64,000 nucleotides of DNA from assembly GCF_028275115.1 (NCBI RefSeq), contig NZ_JAQCNH010000097.1, forward strand, positions 1-64,000, given 5' to 3'. Source of the DNA: Halorientalis sp. (GTDB taxonomy: Archaea > Halobacteriota > Halobacteria > Halobacteriales > Haloarculaceae). The position numbers and the translations under genes were made by a program. The notes under the pieces were generated by a model. The model made no database searches, was not told the origin of the DNA, and saw nothing but the letters and a program-made list of their open reading frames with translations. Of this stretch, positions 36,914 through 45,060 are shown piece by piece (the stretch's first letter is position 1; the number at the start of each line of letters is the position of its first letter).

Positions 36914-36920
36914 TTTATAA
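36914..36920 (+). promoter_or_regulatory. TATA box for the soluble transducer gene
   Basis: TTTATAA centred 26 nt before the ATG at 36943; a near-consensus haloarchaeal TATA box for a leaderless transcript. Confidence 0.7.
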
Positions 36921-36942
36921 CGCCCCGTATCAAAACACGATA

Positions 36943-38595
36943 ATGAGCTTTGTGAGCCGTGTCTCGGCGCTCTTCCGGTCCGATTCCGACGATACGGACG
37001 ACGAAGCGGGGGCCGGCGAGACGGCGGGGCGTGCGGAACCGACGGATGGGGACCCGGCGGCCGGCGTGAATGAACGGGCCGACGAGACAGACGTAGCGTC
37101 AGGGAACGGACCGGCGGACGCGCCGAGTGTAGACGAGACCGACAGCGGTGTTGGAGACGAGTTGGGTACCGATAGCGCGGACGACGCCAAGCAGTTCGTG
37201 TTCGGCGATGCCGCCGACGCGGAGTCGTCCGACTCGGGCGGTGACGCCACGAACGAGGAGAGCGACTCCTCGCCGGTCCCACGTTCCGACGGTGGCACGC
37301 AGGCCGCACAGGCACCCATCGAAGCGACGGCACGGGAGTTCCGGGACGCGATGCAGGCGGCCGCGGACGGGGACCTCGACCAGCGTCTCGACACCGACCG
37401 CGAGAACGAGGCCATGGCCGACGCCGCGGCCGCGTTCAACGAGATGCTCGACGACCTCTCGGAGACGATTGGCGAACTCGACGAGTTCGCCGACGAGGTC
37501 GACGACAAAACCGAGGAGATGAGCGCGGCGACGCGGGAGGTCCGGGACGCCAGCGAGGACGTCGACTCCTCCATGGACGAGATTACGGACAACGCCGCGG
37601 AACAGGAGGAACTCCTCGAGCGCGTCGCGGACGAGATGACCGACCTCTCGGCCACGGTCGAGGAGATTGCGTCCTCGGCCGACGAGGTAGCGTCGATCTC
37701 CCAGGAGGCAGCCGAACACGGCCAGAAAGGCCGGACCGCCGCGAACGAGGCCCTCGACGAGATGGACGACATCGAGTCACACGCCGACACCACCATCGAG
37801 CAGGTCACCTCGCTCGAATCCCAGATCGAGGAGATCGGTGGCGTCGTCGAGGTAATCGACGACATCGCCGATCAGACGAGTATCCTCGCGCTGAACGCCT
37901 CCATCGAGGCTGCACGCGCCGGCGAGGCAGGCGAGGGGTTCGCCGTCGTCGCCGACGAGGTCAAACAACTGGCCGAGGAGGCGGGCCAGGCCACCGAGGA
38001 GATCAGCACGATGATCGAGGACGTACAGGACGAGACAGGTGAAGCCGTCGACGGAGTTCGAGAGATGGGCAACCGTGTCTCGACGGGGACGGAGACGGTC
38101 GAAGACGCGCTCTCGGCCCTCGACGAAATCGCCGACCGCGTCGAGGAGGCCAACGACGGCGTCCAGTCGATCAACGCCGCCACCGACGAACAGGCCGCGA
38201 GCACCGAGGAGGTCGTCGCGATGGTCGAGGACGTGGCGGAGTTGAGCGAGGAAACCGCCGCGGAAGTCGGCGACGTTTCCAAGGCGACCGGGACCCAGAC
38301 CACGATGCTCTCGGAGGTGGCCGTCCAGATGGACCGACTGGCAGACCAGGCCAACACGCTCCGGGACCTGCTGGCAGGCTACGAAGACGAGAGTGACGGC
38401 GACGACGACCTGTCGTGGGACGACGCGCAGGTCCACGACGGTACCGACGAGCAGAGCGACCGCGGCGACGACGACCTGTCGTGGGACGACGCGAAGGTCC
38501 ACGACGGCGCTGGCGCTGATGCGAACGGTGAGGGCGACGACGACGATGGCGACGACCTGTCGTGGGACGACGCGAAGGTCCACGACGGTCGGTGA
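36943..38595 (+). CDS. Soluble methyl-accepting transducer (Htr-like) with triple C-terminal peptide
   Basis: A 550-residue cytoplasmic chemotaxis transducer without membrane helices. A disordered acidic N-terminus (about 1-120) leads to a HAMP-like helix pair (about 128-175), then the long coiled-coil signalling domain with the hairpin tip [18 protein letters not shown]. The last 65 residues hold three copies of DDLSWDDA(K/Q)VHDG separated by acidic linkers. The signal is unknown because no sensor domain is visible. Two STAS-like genes follow on the same strand. Confidence 0.9.
   Translation: MSFVSRVSALFRSDSDDTDDEAGAGETAGRAEPTDGDPAAGVNERADETDVASGNGPADAPSVDETDSGVGDELGTDSADDAKQFVFGDAADAESSDSGGDATNEESDSSPVPRSDGGTQAAQAPIEATAREFRDAMQAAADGDLDQRLDTDRENEAMADAAAAFNEMLDDLSETIGELDEFADEVDDKTEEMSAATREVRDASEDVDSSMDEITDNAAEQEELLERVADEMTDLSATVEEIASSADEVASISQEAAEHGQKGRTAANEALDEMDDIESHADTTIEQVTSLESQIEEIGGVVEVIDDIADQTSILALNASIEAARAGEAGEGFAVVADEVKQLAEEAGQATEEISTMIEDVQDETGEAVDGVREMGNRVSTGTETVEDALSALDEIADRVEEANDGVQSINAATDEQAASTEEVVAMVEDVAELSEETAAEVGDVSKATGTQTTMLSEVAVQMDRLADQANTLRDLLAGYEDESDGDDDLSWDDAQVHDGTDEQSDRGDDDLSWDDAKVHDGAGADANGEGDDDDGDDLSWDDAKVHDGR
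38401..38588 (+). repeat. Three near-identical 38-41 bp direct repeats in the transducer 3' end
   Basis: Copies at 38401-38441, 38467-38507 and 38551-38588 encode [26 protein letters not shown] and [13 protein letters not shown]. Copies 2 and 3 are identical over 38 bases at the DNA level, which suggests recent duplication or gene conversion. Confidence 0.9.
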
Positions 38596-38635
38596 ACCGC
38601 GCAGTTTTGAGTTCTGATAATCTGCCGGTAACTTT

Positions 38636-38642
38636 GATATTA
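38636..38642 (+). promoter_or_regulatory. TATA-like box for the first STAS-like gene
   Basis: GATATTA centred 26 nt before the ATG at 38665. The gene therefore has its own promoter after the transducer gene. Confidence 0.5.
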
Positions 38643-38664
38643 CTGTGTGCAGACAACATTCCAC

Positions 38665-39051
38665 ATGGCAGATTGGAGTGTCGACGTTGACGAAGCACAA
38701 AACAGGCTGTATATCGAACTCGCCGGGAGCCACGACCCGGAGATGGCCAAAGAATCGTCGGAGGCGGTCAAGGCGGGCGCCGAACGACTCGACCCTGGAT
38801 TCGAGGTCATCTCCGACATCTCGGAGTTCGTTCCGGGCGATCAGGAGGCGGTCCAGTACATCGAGGAGGGAAAAAAGGCTGTCCGAGAGAACGGTGCCGC
38901 CGCCGCCGTCCGTGTTCTGGGCGAGGGGTCGGCGACCGGGCAGATGCACTTCGAGCGCGTCGGCGAGGACGAAGAGGAGTACGCTGTCGCCGTGGCCGAC
39001 ACCGTCGAACAGGCCGAGAAACTCCTCGAGAAGCGCGCGGCCTCGCAGTGA
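38665..39051 (+). CDS. STAS/SpoIIAA-like small protein, copy 1
   Basis: A 128-residue acidic alpha/beta protein with an N-terminal WSVDVDEAQNRLYIELAG, a middle GFEVISDISEF and C-terminal VEQAEKLLEKR. The strand-helix pattern fits a STAS-like fold, though the family call is tentative. It is clearly paralogous to the next gene (about 45-50% by eye). It lies directly after a soluble transducer, so a role in that signalling route is likely. No obvious phosphorylatable Ser motif stands out. Confidence 0.72.
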   Translation: MADWSVDVDEAQNRLYIELAGSHDPEMAKESSEAVKAGAERLDPGFEVISDISEFVPGDQEAVQYIEEGKKAVRENGAAAAVRVLGEGSATGQMHFERVGEDEEEYAVAVADTVEQAEKLLEKRAASQ

Positions 39052-39109
39052 GTCGGTTCGCTGCGACGCCGACTCACAGGTATCAAACCTGAAAACCACG
39101 CGGCAATTC

Positions 39110-39116
39110 TTATTAT
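39110..39116 (+). promoter_or_regulatory. TATA-like box for the second STAS-like gene
   Basis: TTATTAT centred 26 nt before the ATG at 39139. Confidence 0.55.
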
Positions 39117-39138
39117 CGATAGAGAACGACACGCGTAC

Positions 39139-39528
39139 ATGGCGAACTGGGACGTGACAGTCGACGAGGCGAAACAGCGTGTCTACCTGAAACTTGGCAG
39201 CGGACTCACCGTCGAACAGCAGTCGGCGGCCTCCGACGCCTGCATCGAGGCGGCGAAGCAACTCGACGACGGGTTCGACCTGGTCAACGATATGCGGACG
39301 TTCGAGCCGACGAGCGAGGAGGCACTGGAGGAAGTCGAACGGGGGAAACGCGGCCTCGCGGAGAACGGTATGGGGGCCGCAGTTCGCGTCGTCGCCGAGT
39401 CGACGGTCACCCAGATGCAGTTCGACCGGGCCGGCGAGGACGTCGAAGACTACGAACTCGCGAAGGCCGAGTCCGTCGAGGAGGCCGAGAAACTGCTGGA
39501 CAAGCGCCGCGAGCAGGCCCCGCAGTAA
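39139..39528 (+). CDS. STAS/SpoIIAA-like small protein, copy 2
   Basis: A 129-residue paralogue of the previous gene: NWDVTVDEAKQRVYLKLGS, GFDLVNDMRTF, AAVRVVAESTVTQMQFDRAG, VEEAEKLLDKRRE. It has its own promoter box. It is the closest relative of the decayed third copy beyond the insertion element (41111). Function unknown; the neighbourhood points to chemotaxis-type signalling. Confidence 0.72.
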   Translation: MANWDVTVDEAKQRVYLKLGSGLTVEQQSAASDACIEAAKQLDDGFDLVNDMRTFEPTSEEALEEVERGKRGLAENGMGAAVRVVAESTVTQMQFDRAGEDVEDYELAKAESVEEAEKLLDKRREQAPQ

Positions 39529-39614
39529 CCGGTAACCGGCCACCGGTCGGGCCCGCTCCGCGGTCAGCGTCGAAAACACCGTGGCGATTCTGAAGCAACA
39601 GCGGGCACGACTCC

Positions 39615-39680
39615 AGGTCTGACATCCTCCCCGGTCTAAAGGGCGAGGATTCCCGACCGCGTTGGGATACTAAGATTCGC
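39615..39680 (-). ncRNA. Predicted omega RNA (reRNA) 3' end at the element's right end
   Basis: In TnpB elements the guide RNA overlaps the 3' end of tnpB and continues across the right end, with flanking DNA acting as guide. Here the region just after the tnpB stop holds the pairing GAATCCTCGCCC/right-end motif. The guide would read minus-strand DNA left of about 39615. This rests on known family architecture, not on an RNA seen here. Confidence 0.4.
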
Positions 39681-40944
39681 GGTTAGCAACCTGTTCTCGT
39701 GGGGCGAAACAGCCCTCACTACGGTCGAACAAGTGAACCGCCGGCTGTGCCAACCAGCCGTTATCCCTATCACCGCCGTCCGTGGCGAGACTCGGGAGTA
39801 CCTTTTGCCGAATATTCTCCGCACCATTCACGTCCGCGTTCGCAACCGTATCGCACTCCTCACACACGTACAACCCGCGTTCAACACGCTGTTTGTCGTC
39901 CGTATGGCCGCACGTCGAATACGACTTCGACGTATCGCATTCCGACACCAACTCCACGGCTATACCCTCGGCTTCCGCCTTGTAGTCGAGAATCGTTGTG
40001 AAACGGTTGAACGCCCACCCGTGCAAGTCGAGATTACCGTGGTCGCCCCAGTTACGGGATTCGCCACTCTCGTCGTCTTCTCGGATGCCGCCGAGGTCGC
40101 CAACGACAAGCGTCCCGACACCTCCTTCGACACACTCCTCCACGATTGCTTTCGAGAGGGAGTGCAAGAAGTGCGTCCGGCGACCCGTTCGCTTGCGGTC
40201 AAGACGAGTGGCCTCACGGGACGAGGACTCGTCGCACTTGGCTTTCTTCTTCCTGAAGTAGTAGTCGTCTTCTTTGAGTCCGCCACCGGGATACAACACC
40301 GATTCCCCGCCGAACGAGACGGCGGCGAAGTTGCATATCCCGAGGTCAACACCGGCCACTTCTTCGCCCGGTGGTTCCGGGTCGATGGTGGTGCGACAGA
40401 CGAATTGCAATCGCCACTCGTCGCGCTTGTAGACGGCGCGAACCTGTTGAATGTCCCACTCTATCAGGTCAATATCCGGGCGAGTCTGGTACTCGCACAG
40501 GATGAAGTCTGAACGGTGTTCCTTGAGGTTGCGACCTTTTGAGAGGCGAACGCGGGTGAACTGTGCGTCGTGCTTGAAGCCAGCCGCTTTGAACGATACG
40601 GTTGAACGTGGGTGGGAGTCTCCGTGTTTGCGGTAGCCGGGCGGTCGGGCACGGTCGTCGCCGTTCCGACGCTTGCCGAACCAGCCGTTGAACGCTTCAG
40701 CGAGTTCTTCGAGAACGCGCTGACTGGATTGAGAATGTAACTCCGTATAACGTTCGTGGTCTTTGAGTTCGGCTTCGAGTTCCCCGTCATCGGGAATCTC
40801 GCCCGTTTCGTCCCACTGTTCTTGTGCGTAGTAGCGACCGACGTTCCAGAGTTTTGAGGCGGCCCATCCGAGTTGGTCGAGGTCGTCACGAACCTGCCGC
40901 TGGCTCGTTATCGTGGCCTCGAAGGTTCGGACGGTTCGACTCAT
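39670..40944 (-). CDS. tnpB: TnpB, IS200/IS605-family RNA-guided nuclease
   Basis: A 424-residue TnpB/OrfB. The RuvC-I Asp is D200 (GVDLGICNFA) and the RuvC-III Asp D371 (ANADVNGAENI). At RuvC-II the usual Glu before DL is Gly282 (VVGDLGGI). In the zinc finger, the first Cys of the T-C-x-x-C-G motif is Tyr342 (SYSTCGH), while C345, C361 and C364 remain. Haloarchaeal relatives often have VVGDL, so the Glu change may be a lineage feature; the lost Cys is odder. Activity is therefore uncertain. Full length is retained. Confidence 0.9.
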   Translation of the reverse strand: MSRTVRTFEATITSQRQVRDDLDQLGWAASKLWNVGRYYAQEQWDETGEIPDDGELEAELKDHERYTELHSQSSQRVLEELAEAFNGWFGKRRNGDDRARPPGYRKHGDSHPRSTVSFKAAGFKHDAQFTRVRLSKGRNLKEHRSDFILCEYQTRPDIDLIEWDIQQVRAVYKRDEWRLQFVCRTTIDPEPPGEEVAGVDLGICNFAAVSFGGESVLYPGGGLKEDDYYFRKKKAKCDESSSREATRLDRKRTGRRTHFLHSLSKAIVEECVEGGVGTLVVGDLGGIREDDESGESRNWGDHGNLDLHGWAFNRFTTILDYKAEAEGIAVELVSECDTSKSYSTCGHTDDKQRVERGLYVCEECDTVANADVNGAENIRQKVLPSLATDGGDRDNGWLAQPAVHLFDRSEGCFAPREQVANRES

Positions 40945-41110
40945 TTTCTGGCTTCATAACTGGTTATGAACGTCACTCTGTCAGTAGTGTCGGTTGGCGT
41001 GGAATATCCGGCCTTGCCATCGGCGGTGGATTGTGTAGGAGTTGTCGGCTGTATCCCCGCCCTGAAGGGCGCGGGGTTTTAGCCTTGCAACTTCCATAAT
41101 CGCCCGAAAC

Positions 41111-41467
41111 GTGGAACAACGGGGAGAGACAGTACGCAACCCCACACTGGCCGCTGTTCTCGCCACGGAGCAACGTGCTCCGGCCGCCGACGCCTGTGAA
41201 CGGGCCGCCAAGCGGATCGCTGTGAGGGTCGGTCTGGTCAACGACACGCGGACGTTTAGACCCGGTGGCGGGGACGCCATGGAGGAAACCGAGCGTAGCA
41301 AACGCGCGCTGGAAGGCGGCACGGCGGCGGTCCGGGTCGTCGCGGCGTCCACGATGGGGCAGATGCAGTTCGACCGTACTGGTGAGGGCGAAGTGGAGGA
41401 CGCCGTCGCGAAAGCCGACTCCGTCGAGGAAGCAGAGAAACTGCTCGATCAACGCCGGTCCGCCCTG
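41111..41467 (+). pseudogene. Decayed third STAS-like copy
   Basis: From a GTG at 41111 the frame reads LVNDTRTF, AAVRVVAASTMGQMQFDR and VEEAEKLLDQRR, closely matching the 39139 gene. The N-terminal beta strands are degraded and about eight residues shorter, the ATG is changed to GTG, and no stop follows the expected C-terminus: the frame runs on antisense into the MBL gene. The upstream ATAATCG still resembles the copy 2 promoter. Confidence 0.75.
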
Positions 41468-42379
41468 TCACTCCTCGCGTCGGTCGAGGTACGTCAGGAC
41501 CCCGCGCGTGTTCATCCGCTCCTCTGCGGCCGCTTTCCGGTCTCCCCACACGTCGGTCATCGACGTGTGGTCACCGAAGTACTCGACTACGGCGTCGTCG
41601 TCACCGAGTTCGTCGCGTTTCTCCGCGACCGCTCCGACCCACTCGCTCAGCGTGTCGGCGTACTCGCGCACTCTGTCGTCGGCCGTCGCCGGACCGAAGT
41701 GGGCGTAACAGAGAACCGCGGGGTCGCAGTCCAGAACGGTGCGGAGGTCCGCGAGACACCCCTCCAGGTCGAAGTTCGGCGGCGGCGTCGTCTGTCGAAC
41801 GCTGTCGCGCCCGGGGACGTAGATACCCGCCGCATCGGCGGTGAACACGACCGATTCGTCCGCGAGTTCGAAGACGACCTGGTGTGGCGCGTGCCCGGGC
41901 GTGTGGTGGGCTCGGAGTTCTCGGTCGCCGAGACCGACGGTGTCACCGCCGGAAATCTCACGGATTCGTCCCTCGGGGACCGGCTTCGGGTCCGCGTAGA
42001 ACTCCCACTGGTCACCGACGGCCTGTTTGGTGCCCGCGACCAGCCGCGAGGGGTCGACCAGGTGACGTGCGCCCTGTTCGTGAACCACCACGTCGGCGTT
42101 CGGACAGGCGTCAGCGAGATAGCCCGCGCCGCCGGCGTGGTCGAGGTGGACGTGTGTCAACGCGATCGTCCTCAGGTCCTCGGGTGCGATTCCTCGCTCG
42201 GCCAACCCGTTGAGGACCGCCTCGTGGTTGGTACCGATGCCCGAGTCGACGATGGCCGGTTCGTCGCCCTCGACTACGTACACCGCGCCGTACTCCGCAG
42301 TGTCGTACATTCCCGTATCGACGTAGGAGACGCCGTCGACGCCGCCGACGGCCACCTCGAAGGAGTCGCCGATTGCCAT
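41468..42379 (-). CDS. MBL-fold metallo-hydrolase
   Basis: A 303-residue metallo-beta-lactamase-fold hydrolase with the HVHLDHAGG metal motif, further ligands His (HHTPGHAPH), Asp (VFTADAAG) and His (YAHFGP). The C-terminal helical part is typical of the glyoxalase II-like/hydrolase group. Starts at 42379 (MAIGDSFEVA). Substrate unknown. Its 3' end lies against the decayed STAS-like copy. Confidence 0.85.
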   Translation of the reverse strand: MAIGDSFEVAVGGVDGVSYVDTGMYDTAEYGAVYVVEGDEPAIVDSGIGTNHEAVLNGLAERGIAPEDLRTIALTHVHLDHAGGAGYLADACPNADVVVHEQGARHLVDPSRLVAGTKQAVGDQWEFYADPKPVPEGRIREISGGDTVGLGDRELRAHHTPGHAPHQVVFELADESVVFTADAAGIYVPGRDSVRQTTPPPNFDLEGCLADLRTVLDCDPAVLCYAHFGPATADDRVREYADTLSEWVGAVAEKRDELGDDDAVVEYFGDHTSMTDVWGDRKAAAEERMNTRGVLTYLDRREE

Positions 42380-42485
42380 AGCGACAGTCTGACGCCCGCG
42401 GTTCAAAGCCGTTCCGGCAGTCGAGTGCCGTGGTAACCCGTCTCTCGCCATCTTTATGCCTCTACCCGGTTTGTGCTCATAGGCA

Positions 42486-42680
42486 ATGGCAAACGGTACG
42501 GTCGATTTCTTCAACGACACTGGCGGTTACGGTTTCATCGAGACTGACGACGCGGACGAGGACGTGTTCTTCCACATGGAAGACGTCGGCGGCCCGGATC
42601 TCGAAGAGGGACAGGAAGTCGAATTCGACATTGAACAGGCCGACAAGGGCCCCCGCGCGACGAACCTCGTTCGTAACTGA
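42486..42680 (+). CDS. cspA: Cold-shock domain protein CspA
   Basis: A 64-residue single cold-shock domain binding single-stranded nucleic acid: GTVDFFNDTGGYGFIE (RNP1, GYGFIE) and DVFFHM (RNP2). TTTATG at 42453-42458 lies about 30 nt upstream of the ATG. Family members act as RNA chaperones. Confidence 0.95.
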   Translation: MANGTVDFFNDTGGYGFIETDDADEDVFFHMEDVGGPDLEEGQEVEFDIEQADKGPRATNLVRN

Positions 42681-42758
42681 ACGGCGTTTCGGACCGCAAC
42701 TTTTCCACACACAGTTCCCGGCGAGCAACGGAACCGTTCGGCCCCGATACCCGGTTGC

Positions 42759-44975
42759 TCACCGTTCCGTCCCACCGTCGGCGACGGTCGAATCGACCGT
42801 CCGTTCGGTGGCATCGACTTGGAACGTCGAGAGCATCCGGCGGAGTTCTTTGGTCCGCTCGGCCAGTTGCCCTGCGGCGTCGGACACCTCCTCGACGGAG
42901 TCGGTCGCTTCTCCGGCGGCGTCGGTGACGGTTTCGGCCTGCCGGGTCGTCTGTTCGGAGACGCTGGCAACCTCGTCCACCATGGCGACGATTCCCTCCG
43001 CCGAACCGGCCTGCTCGTCGGTCGTCCGGGCGATGCTTTTGAGTCCGGTGTCGACCTCGTCGACGCCATCGACGATTTCCTCCAGAGCCTCTGTCAGGTC
43101 ACCGACCGATTCGACGCCGTCCGTAATCTGTGATTCGGTGGCCCGGATGTCGCTGGCGCTGTCCCGGGCCTGTGCCTGAACCTGCTCGACCTGTGACTGT
43201 ATCTCCGTGACGACAGTCTTCGTCTCGCTCGCGAGGTCTTTCACCTGGTCGGCGACGACGGCGAACCCGCTTCCGTCGGCGTCGGCCCGCGCGGCCTCGA
43301 TGTTGGCGTTCAGCGCCAGAATCGACGTCTGCTCGGCGATGTCGTCGATCAGTTCGGTTGCCTCACTGACCTGCTCGATCTCGGCGGACAGTTCCTCGAT
43401 GGCAGTCACAGCGTCGGCAATCCGGCCCTCGACATCGCGCATTTCCGTGATGGTTCGCTCGGCCTGGTCGCGCCCGTCTGCACCGAGTCGCGCGACACGG
43501 TCCGACTCCGTGGCGATCTCGTCGGTCGTGGCTGCGACTTCTTCGATTGCCGCCGACAGGTCGTTAACCTCGTCGGCCGTTCGCTGGAGGTCCCGGCTCT
43601 GCTCGCGCGCGCCGGTCGAAATCTGCCCGACCGACTCCCGCACCGCTGCACTGGCTTCTCTGACCTCGTCGGCGCTCGCCTCCACGTCAGTGCTCGACCC
43701 GGCCACGTCGTCGGTGAACTCCTCGACGTCGGCGATGGTCGACTCCAGCGAGGCGATCATGTCGTTGAACGAGGCGGCGATGGCGGACATCGCTTTGCTG
43801 TCGGTCTCGGGGTCGAGTCGTGCCGTGAGGTCGCCCTCGGCGCAGGCGGCCATGATCTCACTGTACCGCTCCGCCTCGGCCTCGAGCTCCGCGTTGAGTC
43901 GCTGGGTCTGAATCTCGGACTGCTCGGCCTCTTCACGGGCGCGCTCGGCCTCCGCACGCGCCGTTTCGGCCTCACCGAGTGACGCCTCCAGTGAACGTCG
44001 CATCGAGTCGAACTCGTCGTACAGCGCGCCAACCTCGTCTACCCGGTCGGTCGACAGCTCCGCGTCGAGATTTCCGCTGCCGATCTCGCCCGCCCGGTCG
44101 GCCAGTCGCTGGAGCGCCAGGGCGAGGTTGCCGCCAATAGTGACGCCGAAGATGCCCAGATTCAACGCGACGACGTAGACCAGGGCGACGATGGCCGCGG
44201 TCGCGACGTCGCGGTCGGCGTAGACCGTCTCGGTCGGTGCGTGACTCACGACGTGCCATCCCGTTCCAGAGACGGGCGCGGCCGTCGCGGCCAGCTCCGT
44301 CTCGCCAACGGTTCCGGTCCCGGTTCCGTTCGCCGCCAGCTCCGTGGCTCCCCCGGCGCGCTCCGGCTCGCCGGCCGCGAGAAGCACGTCGCCGTCCGCC
44401 GCGAGCGCGGTGTCGTATCGCTCGTCTGCGAGTCGGTCCTGGAGCGTCGCGGCTGCGCCCGCCACGACGACGGAGCCGTTCTCCCCGGCCGAGGCGACGA
44501 CTGGGACGACGGAGCCGTCCCCGACGACGGCGTCTCTGGAACCGCCGACCGCGACCGAGTCGGTCCCGTCAGACGTGGGCACAGGCAGCGACCGGCCGAC
44601 CGCGTTCGACTGTGAACTCGCCACGATCCGGCCATCCTCGACGTAATGTATGGCTCCGACCCGACCCGACCCGGCGGCAGTCCTGGCGAGGTAGTCGCCG
44701 AGTCGCGCCGTGTCACCGCTTCGGACGGCATCCGTGGCCGCGACGCTCTCCGCCAGATTGGCGTTCGCGTCGACCCACAGCGCCGCCGTATCGGCGCTCT
44801 CGTTCGCGTCGGCACTGAGGGCGGCGTCGGCGGACCCACCGAGTTCCCCCGCGACGTTCCCGTAAAATACGACGGCCGACACGAGTGTGACGACGAACAC
44901 GAGCGCGAGCGTCGTCGCAATCTTCAGGCTGTAACGCGACCTGATCCGGTCGGGAACGAGGTCTCGTGCGTTCAT
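42759..44975 (-). CDS. Membrane methyl-accepting transducer, Htr-like, two HAMP units
   Basis: A 738-residue transducer: TM1 (about 19-38), a 215-residue extracellular Cache-like domain (about 39-255, ending WHVVSHAPTETVYADRDV), TM2 (about 257-283), HAMP1 (about 284-335), a second HAMP-like unit (about 380-430), then the signalling coiled coil with tip [21 protein letters not shown]. Two HAMP domains after TM2 is the layout of HtrII, the sensory rhodopsin II transducer. The opsin-like gene lies just upstream, 85 bases away on the same strand, and is probably co-transcribed. Confidence 0.92.
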   Translation of the reverse strand: MNARDLVPDRIRSRYSLKIATTLALVFVVTLVSAVVFYGNVAGELGGSADAALSADANESADTAALWVDANANLAESVAATDAVRSGDTARLGDYLARTAAGSGRVGAIHYVEDGRIVASSQSNAVGRSLPVPTSDGTDSVAVGGSRDAVVGDGSVVPVVASAGENGSVVVAGAAATLQDRLADERYDTALAADGDVLLAAGEPERAGGATELAANGTGTGTVGETELAATAAPVSGTGWHVVSHAPTETVYADRDVATAAIVALVYVVALNLGIFGVTIGGNLALALQRLADRAGEIGSGNLDAELSTDRVDEVGALYDEFDSMRRSLEASLGEAETARAEAERAREEAEQSEIQTQRLNAELEAEAERYSEIMAACAEGDLTARLDPETDSKAMSAIAASFNDMIASLESTIADVEEFTDDVAGSSTDVEASADEVREASAAVRESVGQISTGAREQSRDLQRTADEVNDLSAAIEEVAATTDEIATESDRVARLGADGRDQAERTITEMRDVEGRIADAVTAIEELSAEIEQVSEATELIDDIAEQTSILALNANIEAARADADGSGFAVVADQVKDLASETKTVVTEIQSQVEQVQAQARDSASDIRATESQITDGVESVGDLTEALEEIVDGVDEVDTGLKSIARTTDEQAGSAEGIVAMVDEVASVSEQTTRQAETVTDAAGEATDSVEEVSDAAGQLAERTKELRRMLSTFQVDATERTVDSTVADGGTER

Positions 44976-45060
44976 CGGGAGTTCCCTCCAGCCGTGGCGC
45001 TGTCGTCGGTGGCGGAGCGGCCGATTTCGGTCGGCAGCTGGGACGTGTGGCAGCTCATCG

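Larger units (their letters stand above)
39612..41090 (-). mobile_element. IS1341-type (IS200/IS605 family) element, tnpB only
   Basis: The element carries a single tnpB on the minus strand and no tnpA. Its left end (41055-41080, upstream of tnpB) has the hairpin-forming CCCCGCCCTGAAGGGCGCGGG common to haloarchaeal elements. The right end (about 39615-39650) has GACATCCTCC and CTAAAGGGCGAGGATTCC. Exact ends cannot be fixed without an empty site. It lies between two members of a paralogous gene family. Confidence 0.8.

Noticed and set aside
36685-36942. N-terminal extension of the soluble transducer
   Set aside because: It would cross the antiporter start region and its own TATA box; the ATG at 36943 is 26 nt from that box.
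37777-39579. 600-codon minus-strand frame opposite the transducer and STAS-like genes
   Set aside because: Antisense shadow; it spans several real genes and promoters on the plus strand and resembles no family.
39612-41110. A tnpA gene for the element
   Set aside because: No Y1 HUH transposase frame on either strand; the element is tnpB only.
41470-42436. Plus-strand continuation of the STAS-like frame to 441 codons
   Set aside because: The part past 41467 is antisense to the intact MBL hydrolase; treated as stop loss in a pseudogene.
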